From JAIBJP01 sp036506175 (GTDB lineage: Bacteria > Actinomycetota > Thermoleophilia > Gaiellales > Gaiellaceae), in the NCBI GenBank assembly GCA_036506175.1, contig DASXSE010000015.1, positions 1-44,923 of the forward strand: DNA of 44,923 bases, given 5' to 3'. The notes beneath the pieces were generated by a model. The model was not told the DNA's origin, did not search any database, and was given only the letters and a program-made list of their open reading frames with translations. Positions 24,232-32,717 of this stretch are shown one piece after another (position 1 is the first letter of the stretch; every line of letters starts with the position of its first letter). The position numbers and the translations under genes were made by a program.

Positions 24232-24941
24232 GAGATCACCGCCTCGACGGGCGCATGATCGGAGAGCAGACGGCCATCGACGCGGCGTCGCGCCGGCGGC
24301 CAAGGTTCAGGTCCGCGCTCGATGCTCCCTCCCCTGACCAGTAACTGGTCGATTCCGTCGATGGGCGGAGAAAACTCCGGGACGGTGAAGCGCGGCACGT
24401 TGAAGTCACCACAGAGGATGCAGTGCTCGGCCGGAGCGACGAACTCGGCGGCGATCCCCACCTCGACGCGCGCGAGCGCCTGGTTGTTGGTGGCGTGGAG
24501 GTTGGCGACGACGAAGCGCGTGCGCGCTCCCTGGAGGCCGGCGGCCTGGCACACGCGGCGTTGGCGGCCCTGAAACACCCATTCCCACCGCCCGACCTTG
24601 GGGTTGAGCACGAGGACCCGGTGTTCTTCCACGTCGAAATGTGGGTTGAACAGAAGCGCATTCGCCTGCCCCGCGGCGGTGAAGCGCACGCGGACGGGAT
24701 CGAGGTCGGTGACGAAACGCGCCACCGGCCCCAGGAAGCCGGGCACGGTGACCGCCCAGACGGCCTGCATCCCACTCCAGCGTTCCAGACGGCCGAGCGC
24801 CCAGAGCGGCACCTCCTGGAGCGCGACGACATCGGGCGCATCGAGCGTCACGAGCCGCACCATCCGCTGCAAGTACGTCCGGCTGGACTTCGGATAGGTG
24901 CGGCCGTGATAGAGGTTCCACGTGCGAACGAGCAGGCTCAA
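24222..24941 (-). CDS. Endonuclease/exonuclease/phosphatase (EEP) family protein
   Basis: A 239-aa metal-dependent phosphoesterase. LVRTWNLYHGR (Asn), DVVALQEVP (metal Glu), VVANLHATNN, ILCGDFNVPRF (Asp/Asn) and LSDHAPVEAVI (Asp-His) reproduce the EEP catalytic set. No signal peptide is seen. The substrate could be DNA, a nucleotide or a phospholipid headgroup. TTG is the start; a TATGCT hexamer lies 9 nt upstream. It precedes the class V aminotransferase gene and overlaps it. Confidence 0.85.
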   Translation of the reverse strand: MSLLVRTWNLYHGRTYPKSSRTYLQRMVRLVTLDAPDVVALQEVPLWALGRLERWSGMQAVWAVTVPGFLGPVARFVTDLDPVRVRFTAAGQANALLFNPHFDVEEHRVLVLNPKVGRWEWVFQGRQRRVCQAAGLQGARTRFVVANLHATNNQALARVEVGIAAEFVAPAEHCILCGDFNVPRFTVPEFSPPIDGIDQLLVRGGSIERGPEPWPPARRRVDGRLLSDHAPVEAVISWT

Positions 24942-24950
24942 GGCGGGGGC

Positions 24951-24956
24951 AGCATA
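24951..24956 (-). promoter_or_regulatory. -10 box TATGCT of the EEP/aminotransferase pair
   Basis: TATGCT on the minus strand lies 9 nt before the TTG start of the EEP gene, in the short divergent gap shared with the 99-aa gene. No ribosome binding site is seen between. Confidence 0.35.
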
Positions 24957-24961
24957 AGAAG

Positions 24962-25261
24962 GTGCGCGGCCGCTTCGCAGACTTGATCAAGCGGCAGCTC
25001 GACCTCTTCGCTGCGGAGCAGGCGGGGCTGATCTCCGACGTGGATGCAGCTCTGTTGGCGTACAACCGCGCTCCGCGCGGCGAGGCCGAGGAGCGCTATG
25101 GCGATTTCCTCGACCTCGTCGAGGCGGCGACCGACGAGCTCGTCGAGCTGCGTGACAACTATGCGGCTACCCTCGACGAGGACGCCGCCGAGGAGTATCG
25201 CGCGGTCTTCAACGACACGGTTCGGAAGCGGCTCCCGCGGTTCGGGCTCGAACTCGACTAA
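24962..25261 (+). CDS. Uncharacterised acidic helical protein, 99 aa
   Basis: The family is not recognised. It is a predicted all-alpha cytosolic protein without cysteines or a membrane segment. A basic N-terminal helix (RGRFADLIKRQLDLF) is followed by acidic helices (GDFLDLVEAATDELVELRD, DEDAAEEYRAVFNDTV) and a C-terminal RLPRFGLELD. The codon pattern matches its neighbours, so it is probably a real gene. The GTG at 24962 has no good Shine-Dalgarno, so the exact start is unsure. It lies between the divergent EEP gene and the secreted subtilase gene, 53 nt from the latter. Confidence 0.65.
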   Translation: MRGRFADLIKRQLDLFAAEQAGLISDVDAALLAYNRAPRGEAEERYGDFLDLVEAATDELVELRDNYAATLDEDAAEEYRAVFNDTVRKRLPRFGLELD

Positions 25262-25314
25262 CCGCCGGCACCATGTCACTATTGGGTGCGTTTACTATCG
25301 GAGGAGAGGACTCA

Positions 25315-26547
25315 ATGGGGTCTCGCTGTTTGCTCTTGCTTGCCGTTTTGACCGCAGCGCTCGCGTTGGCCGGCGCGGCGATTGGCGGAACGATCTCGGG
25401 GCAGTACATCGTCGTCGTGAAGAAGGGTTACGACGGTCGGGCCGTCGCACGTGATCACGCGCGGTACGCGGGAGCAGACGTCCTCTATACGTACGGAAGG
25501 GCGCTCAACGGCTACGCCGCGCGACTGACACCGGCCGAGCTAGCTGCCATTCGCTCCGACAGCCGAGTCGCGTACGTGTCGGCCGACCGGTCGGTGCACG
25601 CGGTTGCCCAGACGCTTCCGACGGGCGTCAACCGGATCCAAGGCGATGTCTCGAGCACGCTCTCCGGAAACGGCAGTGGAACCGTCGGCACGCCCGTGGC
25701 GGTCATCGACACGGGCATCGACCCGACCCATCCCGACCTCAACGTGATCGGAGGGTACAACTGCACCACCGGCCCGAAGACCAAATGGGCCGACGGGAAC
25801 GGACACGGAACACACGTCGCCGGCACGATCGCCGCCAAGGACGACGCGAACGGCGTCGTCGGGATGGCCCCCGGCGCACCGCTCTACTCGGTCCGCGTGT
25901 TGAACTCCGCGGGCTCAGGTTCATGGTCGAGCGTCATCTGCGGGATCAACTGGGCGACCTCAAACGCCGCGTCGAAGGGGATCAAGGTCGCAAACATGAG
26001 CCTGGGTGGGTCAGGCTCCGACGGTGCCTGCGGCGCCGACGCACTCCACCAGGCCATCTGCAACTCGGTCAACGCCGGCGTCACCTACGTCGTCGCTGCG
26101 GGGAACGACGGCGCGAACTTCAGCGGATTCGTGCCGGCCACCTACAGCCAAGTTCTGACGGTTACCGCGATTGCCGACTTCAACGGCGCCCCGGGCGGCG
26201 GCGCGGCAGCCACGTGTCGGAGCGACGTGGACGATACGGCCGCCGATTTCTCCAACTACACGACATCGGGCTCTACCGACGCCAGCCATACCATCGCGGC
26301 GCCGGGCGTCTGCATCCTGTCCACGTGGAAGGGCGGCGGGTACAACACGATTTCGGGCACGAGCATGGCTTCGCCGCACGTCGCGGGAACGGCCGCACTC
26401 TGCATCTGGAGCGGTGCTTGTACCGGGACGCCGGCGCAGATCATTTCCAAGCTGCGTAGCGACGCCGCGGCACAGCCGGCGAGCTACGGCTTCACCGGAG
26501 TTTCCGGCCGCTACTACGGCAGCCTGGCATACGCCGGCGGGTACTAA
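25315..26547 (+). CDS. Secreted S8 subtilisin-like serine protease with I9-type propeptide
   Basis: A 410-aa secreted protease. The signal peptide covers about residues 1-25 (MGSRCLLLLAVLTAALALAG). An inhibitor-I9-like propeptide covers about 28-98 (QYIVVVKKGYDG to ADRSVHAVAQ). The catalytic triad is complete: Asp132 (AVIDTGIDPTHPD), His164 (GNGHGTHVAG) and Ser350 (SGTSMASPHVAG), with oxyanion Asn264 (AAGNDG). Several Cys in the mature part suggest disulfides. The start is set by GGAGGAG (25300-25306) before the ATG; an upstream in-frame ATG is less likely. It is a proteinase-K/thermitase-like extracellular enzyme. Confidence 0.93.
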   Translation: MGSRCLLLLAVLTAALALAGAAIGGTISGQYIVVVKKGYDGRAVARDHARYAGADVLYTYGRALNGYAARLTPAELAAIRSDSRVAYVSADRSVHAVAQTLPTGVNRIQGDVSSTLSGNGSGTVGTPVAVIDTGIDPTHPDLNVIGGYNCTTGPKTKWADGNGHGTHVAGTIAAKDDANGVVGMAPGAPLYSVRVLNSAGSGSWSSVICGINWATSNAASKGIKVANMSLGGSGSDGACGADALHQAICNSVNAGVTYVVAAGNDGANFSGFVPATYSQVLTVTAIADFNGAPGGGAAATCRSDVDDTAADFSNYTTSGSTDASHTIAAPGVCILSTWKGGGYNTISGTSMASPHVAGTAALCIWSGACTGTPAQIISKLRSDAAAQPASYGFTGVSGRYYGSLAYAGGY

Positions 26548-26551
26548 CGAC

Positions 26552-27940
26552 CTAGCGTGAAACTCTGAAGAACCCCTGTGGCGCGAGTCCGGCCAGGGCT
26601 CGCGTCACAGGGTCGACTCGTCGGCCGCGATCCTCGCGACCCTCTTTGCGGCGGACGGCGCCTCGAACGACGAGGCCGCCGACGAACCGGGCAGGCTCGG
26701 GCGGAAACCGAACCCGCACACCCCGGTTGATGCCCGCTCCCGCCCACTCGTCGTCGCGCCCGAGGGCGCTCGACGCGAGGATCTTGGCGAGGGTGAGCGA
26801 CGGCGCGACGCCGTTGCCGGAGTAGCCCGCGCCGTACACGATGCGGCGGGGTCCCGGTAGCCGGCCGCAGAAAGGCAGCCCGTCGGGCGTGCGGTCGATC
26901 GGCCCGCCCCACGCGCGAGTCACGGGAACTCCTTGTGCCGCCGGCACGAGACGCATGAGATCCTCGACCAGGCTCCTCGTCTGTCCTGCGTTGTAGTCGA
27001 AGTTCGAATTGACGCGGCTGTCGTAAGCGAGCCGGCCGCCGCCGCGTCCGAACGCGACGCGACCGTCGCGCGTCGTTCGGTAGTAGTGGACGAGGAGCCG
27101 GGCGTTCGAGATCGCCTCGCCGCCTGTCCACCCAGATTCTTCGAGCCGCGCGGGCATCGGCCCAGTCGCGACCATGTCGCTCGAGACAGCGACGAGCGCG
27201 CGCGAGAGCTCGCGGATCTTGATCGCCCACGCGTTCAGCGTCAGCACGATCGCTCCCGCACGGACATGGCCCAGCGCAGTGCGGACGATTCCCTTCTCAC
27301 GATCGAGCTCGACCATCTCCGATCGCTCGTGGATCCTCACGCCGCGCGCGAGGGCGACCCGTCGTAGACCACGGGCGAGGAGTGCCGGCTGCACCGTCGC
27401 GGCGGTGGGCTCGAAGGCGGCTCCGAGATGCACCGGAGAACCGGTGCGTACTTGCACCTCCTCGGCGCTCAGGACTTCGAATGGATGCTCGCCGTGGCCC
27501 TCGGCGATGCGAATCACCTCCTCCCAGGATCCCAACTGGGCCGGCGAGGTCGCCGTCCAGAGCCAGCCGCCCTGGTGAAAGTGAGCGTCGATGCCATTGT
27601 CAGCGCAGAAGCTCCCGATCTCGGCGATTGCGTCCTCGGACGCCTTGATCAACCGGAAGGCCTCGCCCTCCCCGACGCGCTTGATCAGCGTTTCGATCTT
27701 CGGCCACCACGTGAGGGCGAAGCCGCCGTTCCGTCCCGAAGGCCCGCCGCCGCAGATGTCCGCGTCGAGGAGGACGACGGAGGCGGCCGGCTCGAGCTCC
27801 TTGAGCCGCAAGGCGGTCCAGAGCCCCGTGTAGCCGCCACCCACGATGCAGAAGTCGGCTTCGACCGCACCCGTCAGCTCGGGGGCGACGTCCTCGTCCT
27901 GGGCGAGGGCTTCTTCGAGCCAGAACGAGCGGACGGCCAC
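26552..27940 (-). CDS. FAD-dependent oxidoreductase, DAO family (gamma-glutamylputrescine oxidase-like)
   Basis: A 462-aa flavoprotein. The N-terminal dinucleotide fold has CIVGGGYTGLWTALRL (GxGxxG near 34-39), and PSGRNGGFALTWWP is the motif typical of PuuB/OrdL-type amine oxidases. The C-terminal FAD contact is in GGPIDRTPDGLPFCG and GYSGNGVAPS. The substrate is probably a primary or secondary amine. The last 40 residues are Arg-rich, low in family similarity, and overlap a 39-nt DNA hairpin. The gene is convergent with the subtilase gene, 4 nt apart. Confidence 0.85.
   Translation of the reverse strand: MAVRSFWLEEALAQDEDVAPELTGAVEADFCIVGGGYTGLWTALRLKELEPAASVVLLDADICGGGPSGRNGGFALTWWPKIETLIKRVGEGEAFRLIKASEDAIAEIGSFCADNGIDAHFHQGGWLWTATSPAQLGSWEEVIRIAEGHGEHPFEVLSAEEVQVRTGSPVHLGAAFEPTAATVQPALLARGLRRVALARGVRIHERSEMVELDREKGIVRTALGHVRAGAIVLTLNAWAIKIRELSRALVAVSSDMVATGPMPARLEESGWTGGEAISNARLLVHYYRTTRDGRVAFGRGGGRLAYDSRVNSNFDYNAGQTRSLVEDLMRLVPAAQGVPVTRAWGGPIDRTPDGLPFCGRLPGPRRIVYGAGYSGNGVAPSLTLAKILASSALGRDDEWAGAGINRGVRVRFPPEPARFVGGLVVRGAVRRKEGREDRGRRVDPVTRALAGLAPQGFFRVSR
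26574..26612. terminator. 39-nt hairpin at convergent subtilase/oxidoreductase gene ends
   Basis: CCCTGTG (26574-26580) pairs with CACAGGG (26606-26612), and CGCGAG (26582-26587) with CTCGCG (26599-26604). The structure sits 27 nt after the subtilase stop and inside the last codons of the opposing oxidoreductase gene. It could terminate subtilase transcription, but no T-run follows. Confidence 0.4.
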
Positions 27941-27950
27941 GCCGCCAACC

Positions 27951-30900
27951 CTAACGGTGGCCGAAGTGATGAGCCTCGGGCATCGCCGCCACGACTTCGG
28001 CCTCGTTTGCGGCTTGCCGGGCGAGCGGGCCGAGGGTGTTGAACTCCTCCACGACGACGTTGCGGTTGCGCTCGTACCGCTCGAATCGACCCCGGGCGAG
28101 GAGAAGCGGCTCGCCGCGCACGAGAGCCCGGTAGCGGTCGTAGACCGCCGGGGGCACGACCAGGTTGACCTGGCCGTGCTCGTCTTCCAGGAGCATGAAG
28201 ACGACGCCGTTCGCAGTAGCCGGCCGTTGGCGGGCGATGACGAGGCCGGCGATCACGAGGCGGGTCTTGTCTTCCATGTGCTCGAGGTCGAGGCTGGTCA
28301 CGACCTCGGAGGGAAGGTGCGGCCGCAAGAGATCGAGCGGATGGACGCCGACGGAAAGACTCGTCGTCCGATAGTCGGCCAGCATTTTTTCCCACGGCGT
28401 CTGCTCCGGCAGCTCCGGGATCTCCGAGGTCGGCTCGAGCGGCAAGACCAGTTGTCTCTCCGCTCCCTTGGAGCCGACGCTCGTCGAGCGCGGCGCGAGA
28501 CCGAGGCGCCAGAGGAGCTGGCGACGCGGCCAGCCGAATGAATCGCACGCGCCGGAGACGACAAGCGCCTCCAGGGCCGGCCTGTCGAGCGGCGCCCTCT
28601 GGGCGAGCTCGACGACGTTGCGGAAGCGACCGCCGCGCTCGCGTTCCTCGACAAATGCCTTCGCAGGCTCCTCGCCGAGGCCCTTGATATAGCCGAGCCC
28701 GACCCGGACGGCGTCGCCCTCGATGCGGCACCGGTCCGCGCTCATGTTGACGTCGGGCGGGAGCACCTCGACACCGCGCCGTTGCGCATCGCGCACGAGG
28801 CTGGCAGGCGGATAGAAGCCCATCGGCTGGGCATTGAGGAGCGCACAGAGGAATTCCCCGGGGTAGTAATGCCGAAGCCAGGCCGACTGGTAGGCGAGCA
28901 GCGCGAAAGCAGCCGCATGTGACTTCGGGAAGCCGAACGACGCGAAGCCGTTGATCTTCGAGAAGACGAGCTCGGCGGTCTCGCGGTCGACTCCCCGGCC
29001 GGCCGCGCCTGCATAGAAGCGGTCCCGATACGCCTCGATCGCGTCCGCGCTGCGCTTGCGGCTCATCGCGCGCCTGAGACCCTCCGCCTCCCCCACGCTG
29101 AAACCGGCGAGCGCCATGGCGACGTCCAGCACCTGCTCCTGGAAGATGATCGCGCCGAGCGTCTCCTCGAGGCACTCGGCCAGCAGCGGGTGATCGTGCG
29201 GGACGACGTAGTTCGGGTTCTCGCGAATGCGCTGGCGGCGCTCGACGTACGGATGAACGGCCTTCCCCTGAATCGGGCCGGGCCGCACGAGCGCGACCTG
29301 AACGGTGAGATCGTCGAGGTTCTCGGGCAGTGTGCGCAGGAGGCTCTGCATCTGCGCGCGGCTTTCGATCTGGAACAAGCCGACGGTGTCCGCATCCTGG
29401 ATCTCCTTGTAGACCGCCTGGTCGTTGAGCGGGATTCGGGAAAGGTCGATCGTCTCGCCGCGCAGGCGCACGATCTGGTCGACACACTCCTCGACCGCGG
29501 ACAGCATGCCGAGCCCGAGCAGGTCGATCTTGAGAAACCCGGCATCGGCGCAGGAGTCCTTGTCCCACTGGCAGTTGCGCCGACCCTCCATGGCCGCGGG
29601 CTCTACGGGGACGAGCTCGATCAGCGGCCGCGTCGAGATGACCATTCCCCCGGGGTGCTGGGACAGATGGCGCGGTAGGCCGCCGATCTCCGCTGCGAGC
29701 TCACCGAGCGCTCGCCAGCGCGGCGAGCGGAGCTTGGCCTCCGCCCCGGGAAGATGCTCGATCTCCTCGGCCACGCGCCGCGGGTTCCCCTCCGTGAGGC
29801 GTGCGAGCCGTTCCAGCTCGGCCTGCGGGAGGCCGAGTGCCTTGCCGATGTCGCGGATCGCTCCGCGCGCGTGGTAGGTGGAGAAGCTCGCCACGAGCGC
29901 CGTGCGCTCGGGACCGTAGCGCTCGATGACGGCGACGATGAGCTTCTCGCGGATGTCGCGCGGAAAGTCGAGGTCGATGTCGGGAACGGCGACGAGCTCC
30001 CGGTTGAGGAAGCGGCCCAGGGCCAGGCCGGCGGAGACCGGGTCGACGTGCGAGAGGCCGGTCAGGAAGCAGACGATCGAACCGACCGAGCTTCCTCGTC
30101 CTCTTCCGGGGGGAAGAAGATGGCGAGGCGAGCCGGGGCCACGCACCTCCATGGACACGTCCCGTGCGAGCTCGAGCACCTCCCAGTGGAGAAGGAAGAA
30201 ACCGGAGAGGCCGAGCTCGGCGATGAGGACCAGCTCTTCTCGCAGGCGCTCGGCCGCGCGCTTGCGTAATTGAGTCGGCGCATTCCGGTAGCGCTCCCGA
30301 AAGGCGCGGTCGCAGACGCGCGCGAGCTGGATGTCGGCGGGATCGGCCTGGTCGGAGAAGTCGGGATAGCGGTAGCCGAGCTCCTGCGTGAGATCGAACT
30401 CGAGCCGCTCGGCAAGCTCGAGGGTTACGCGGACGGCGTCCTGGTCGTCCGGAAAACGAGCCGCAGCTTCTTGCGCGGTCAGGAGAACGGTCTCTTCGTT
30501 GCCGCGCCGCTCTTCCTCACAGGCCTCCAGCGGAACCTTGTGCTTGACCGCGACGAGGACGTCCTGGAGGCGCGCGCGTTTGGGGTGGTGAGCGTGGGCG
30601 TCGCCGGTGGCGACAGTGCGGACACCGAGCTCGGCCGCAAGGTCGCGGAGGGCTGAGTTACGGCGCGCGTCGCCGCGGGAGTACGGACGCTGAAGCTCGA
30701 CGAAGAAGCGGTCGCGCCCGAACGCGCGTGCCATGCGAGCGGCCGCGTTGGGGTCGCGGGCGGCGAGACCGTGGCGCGCGCAGCCCGAGAGGCATACGAG
30801 GCCTTCGTTCTGGTCGGCGAGCAGCCCCGGGTCGAGGCGCGGCTTGAGACGCTCCTGTGCATGGGCGGCCGTAATGAGGCGGCAGAGGTTCGCGTAGCCG

Positions 30901-31148
30901 CGAGGGGTCTCGACGAGGAGAGTGACGTGGGAACCGTCGGCCAGCGTGACCTCGGCGCCGGTGATTGGGTGGATGCCGACGGCCTTGGCGGCGTGGGCGA
31001 ATTCCAATGATCCGTAGACGCCGTCGTGATCGGTGAGCGCCAGAGCCGGATAGCCGAGCTCGGCGGCGCGGAAGACGAGCTCCTCGGGCAGCGACGCGCC
31101 GTCGAGGAAGCTGTAAGCGGAGTGCGCGTGCAGTTCGATGTAGCTCAT
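27951..31148 (-). CDS. dnaE2: Error-prone DNA polymerase III alpha-like subunit DnaE2
   Basis: A 1065-aa C-family polymerase. The N-terminal PHP domain begins YIELHAHSAYSFLDGAS. The palm has GRGSSVGSIVCFLTGLSHVD and the catalytic VPDIDLDFPRD (residues 388-398). Finger and thumb blocks such as GLFQIESRAQMQSLL, GPIQGKAVHPYVERR and FPKSHAAAFALLAYQSAWL follow. A C-terminal OB domain is present without the beta-tau binding tail of DnaE1. Linkage to imuB marks it as the mutasome translesion polymerase. The ATG at 31148 is chosen; a GTG 7 codons upstream is possible. Confidence 0.94.
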   Translation of the reverse strand: MSYIELHAHSAYSFLDGASLPEELVFRAAELGYPALALTDHDGVYGSLEFAHAAKAVGIHPITGAEVTLADGSHVTLLVETPRGYANLCRLITAAHAQERLKPRLDPGLLADQNEGLVCLSGCARHGLAARDPNAAARMARAFGRDRFFVELQRPYSRGDARRNSALRDLAAELGVRTVATGDAHAHHPKRARLQDVLVAVKHKVPLEACEEERRGNEETVLLTAQEAAARFPDDQDAVRVTLELAERLEFDLTQELGYRYPDFSDQADPADIQLARVCDRAFRERYRNAPTQLRKRAAERLREELVLIAELGLSGFFLLHWEVLELARDVSMEVRGPGSPRHLLPPGRGRGSSVGSIVCFLTGLSHVDPVSAGLALGRFLNRELVAVPDIDLDFPRDIREKLIVAVIERYGPERTALVASFSTYHARGAIRDIGKALGLPQAELERLARLTEGNPRRVAEEIEHLPGAEAKLRSPRWRALGELAAEIGGLPRHLSQHPGGMVISTRPLIELVPVEPAAMEGRRNCQWDKDSCADAGFLKIDLLGLGMLSAVEECVDQIVRLRGETIDLSRIPLNDQAVYKEIQDADTVGLFQIESRAQMQSLLRTLPENLDDLTVQVALVRPGPIQGKAVHPYVERRQRIRENPNYVVPHDHPLLAECLEETLGAIIFQEQVLDVAMALAGFSVGEAEGLRRAMSRKRSADAIEAYRDRFYAGAAGRGVDRETAELVFSKINGFASFGFPKSHAAAFALLAYQSAWLRHYYPGEFLCALLNAQPMGFYPPASLVRDAQRRGVEVLPPDVNMSADRCRIEGDAVRVGLGYIKGLGEEPAKAFVEERERGGRFRNVVELAQRAPLDRPALEALVVSGACDSFGWPRRQLLWRLGLAPRSTSVGSKGAERQLVLPLEPTSEIPELPEQTPWEKMLADYRTTSLSVGVHPLDLLRPHLPSEVVTSLDLEHMEDKTRLVIAGLVIARQRPATANGVVFMLLEDEHGQVNLVVPPAVYDRYRALVRGEPLLLARGRFERYERNRNVVVEEFNTLGPLARQAANEAEVVAAMPEAHHFGHR

Positions 31149-31227
31149 GCGGCACGTTTGGACACACACTCAGGCACGTTTCGGCAGTACGCTCGAAGCG
31201 GAGGGAGGCTCGCGGCGGCCCCGGGAA

Positions 31228-31500
31228 TCAGGCCTTTTGCCGGAACCATTCCTGGTGGTCTAGGTCGTAGAAAACGGCCACGTTCTCGCCTGTTTCGAGG
31301 ACGAGATCGAAGTAGCGCCGCCTCACCGGCTCCTCGGTCCACCAGCGGTCGACCACGCGCCACTCCTCGCGCACAGAAGCAACCGCGACCCCGCCGACCG
31401 CAGCCGGAATTCCCTCCTTCGCCTCGACTCGCGCCGGGCGAGGCTCGTTCAGTCGTCGCGCGGCACGAGAATCGCCCTGGTCTCGGGGATGCGCGACCAC
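31228..31500 (-). CDS. DUF6504-like small protein of the mutasome operon
   Basis: A 90-aa protein; the conserved part is the last 70 residues, with EAKEGIPAAVGGVAVASVRE, VVDRWWTEEPVRRRYFDL and VFYDLDHQEWFRQKA, a Trp/Arg-rich pattern like DUF6504, commonly encoded between imuB and dnaE2 in actinobacteria. The function is unknown; a mutasome accessory role is inferred from context. The GTG at 31500 has GGAGG 7 nt upstream (31508-31512) inside imuB. An alternative CTG at 31452 forms a CTGA overlap with the imuB stop and would give 74 aa. Confidence 0.7.
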   Translation of the reverse strand: MVAHPRDQGDSRAARRLNEPRPARVEAKEGIPAAVGGVAVASVREEWRVVDRWWTEEPVRRRYFDLVLETGENVAVFYDLDHQEWFRQKA

Positions 31501-32633
31501 GGCGCGACCTCCACGACGGTGCAGACAGCGTCGATTCCCACGGCCGTCCGCACCTGCCGCAGCCCTTCGCGGAGACGGCTTCGGAGTCGACTGCCGCGCG
31601 GGCGGACGAGCTCGGACTGAGTCCCAACGGACTCCGTCAGCTCCCCCAGTTCGAGCCGGAGCTCGACCGCCGGCGCGGGCAGTTCTGAAAGCTTCGGGGC
31701 AAGTGCCTGTTGCAGACGAGCCGGTTCGGCCGTCGGCTCGCGCAGGGTCGCTGTGCGCATCCACGAGCCTCCGCCCACGAGCTTTGCCGACACTGAGATC
31801 CGCCGTGGGATGCGACCGCCCCGCTCCTCACGCGTGAGCAAGCGGTCGAGAAGTGCCGCGAGCGCACGCGCAAGCGTGAGCTCGTTCGCAATCGGCTCCG
31901 GAAACTCGAGCGTCTCGCCGATCTCGGCCGGCGGACGGCGTGGCGTCACGCGCGCGTCGCCTTCACCCTGGGCTAAACGCCAGGACTCGGCTCCCACGGC
32001 GCCGAGACGGTCTGCGACGGCCGCGCGCGGGAGCCGAGCCAGCTCGCCGAGCTTTTGGATCCCGAGCTCGGACAGCTCCTCCCGTCGCTCTGGCCCAAGC
32101 GGCAGCAGATGGAGCGGCAGCGGCGCGAGGAAGAGCTCGGTCTTCTCGTCGTCGACGACGAGCGCCTGACCCGCCGGTGCGACACTTGCTGCCGCGAGAG
32201 CAGCAAAGCGTCGCTCGGCGACTCCTACTCGGGGCTCCCACGCCTCGCCGATTGCGTCGAGAGCGCGCTGCACAGCAGCTTGTACACCGCCCGCCAGCCG
32301 TTCGATCCCGCGCGTCTCGAAATACGCACACCCCGGCTGGACAGGCTCGACGGTGAGGCCCGCGTCCTCGACCCGCCGCAGGATCCGTTCCCACTCCGCT
32401 TCGACACCGGCCGGATCCTGTTCTACGAGATGAAGCTCAGGGCACGTCGCGAGTGCTTCGGAGAGGCGCATTCCTGGGCGCACTCCCGCCCGCTCGGCTG
32501 CGCCCGTGCACGGACCTACGAGCGGCCGCTCCCCCGGTGCCGGTGCAAGCGCAACCGGTTCCCTGCGCAGCTCCGGCTGATCCCGTAGAGCTGCTCGCAA
32601 TGTGAAGGCTGGAATCGTGAGGCAAGCGATCAT
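31449..32633 (-). CDS. imuB: ImuB-type inactive Y-family polymerase of the SOS mutasome
   Basis: A 394-aa protein with Y-family fold (palm and finger regions about 1-175, thumb/HhH 185-235 with ELGIQKLGELARLP, little finger 240-345). The catalytic acidic residues are missing: the N-terminal strand reads MIACLTIPAF instead of carrying Asp, and the usual DE pair is replaced in QPGCAYFETRG. This loss defines ImuB, which links DnaE2 to the clamp. The ATG at 32633 has no Shine-Dalgarno. It is preceded at once by two LexA-type boxes and a TTGACA/TAGAAC promoter, so expression should be DNA-damage induced. imuA' is not adjacent. Confidence 0.88.
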   Translation of the reverse strand: MIACLTIPAFTLRAALRDQPELRREPVALAPAPGERPLVGPCTGAAERAGVRPGMRLSEALATCPELHLVEQDPAGVEAEWERILRRVEDAGLTVEPVQPGCAYFETRGIERLAGGVQAAVQRALDAIGEAWEPRVGVAERRFAALAAASVAPAGQALVVDDEKTELFLAPLPLHLLPLGPERREELSELGIQKLGELARLPRAAVADRLGAVGAESWRLAQGEGDARVTPRRPPAEIGETLEFPEPIANELTLARALAALLDRLLTREERGGRIPRRISVSAKLVGGGSWMRTATLREPTAEPARLQQALAPKLSELPAPAVELRLELGELTESVGTQSELVRPRGSRLRSRLREGLRQVRTAVGIDAVCTVVEVAPWSRIPETRAILVPRDD

Positions 32634-32635
32634 GG

Positions 32636-32647
32636 GAACGTATGTTC
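32636..32647. promoter_or_regulatory. LexA-type SOS box 1 (GAAC-GTAT-GTTC)
   Basis: A perfect palindromic GAAC-N4-GTTC operator of the Gram-positive LexA type, starting 3 nt upstream of the imuB ATG and overlapping the -10 region. Repressor bound here would block open-complex formation. Confidence 0.8.
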
Positions 32648-32673
32648 TACACGAACACACGTTCTCCTGTCAA
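32644..32673 (-). promoter_or_regulatory. imuB SOS promoter (TTGACA - 18 bp - TAGAAC)
   Basis: On the minus strand a perfect -35 TTGACA (32668-32673) is followed after 18 bp by TAGAAC (32644-32649). Both LexA-type boxes overlap it. The -10 ends 10 nt before the ATG, so the transcript would have almost no leader. Confidence 0.7.
32653..32664. promoter_or_regulatory. LexA-type SOS box 2 (GAAC-ACAC-GTTC)
   Basis: A second GAAC-N4-GTTC operator lying in the spacer between -35 and -10, 17 bp start-to-start from box 1, so the two sites lie about one and a half helical turns apart. Confidence 0.8.
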
Positions 32674-32717
32674 GTCAAGCATTTCCTACGACCTGCGCGA
32701 AGCCTTAGTTGAGCCGT

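Noticed and set aside
25270..25300. TACTAT at 25293-25298 as the subtilase promoter
   Set aside because: It would start transcription inside the Shine-Dalgarno, and no -35 is present at the right spacing.
28381..28395. T-run inside dnaE2 as an internal terminator
   Set aside because: It lies within conserved coding sequence and no GC stem precedes it.
31452..31500. CTG 31452 as the firm start of the DUF6504-like gene
   Set aside because: A GTG at 31500 with GGAGG at 7-nt spacing is at least as good, so the CTG is kept only as an alternative.
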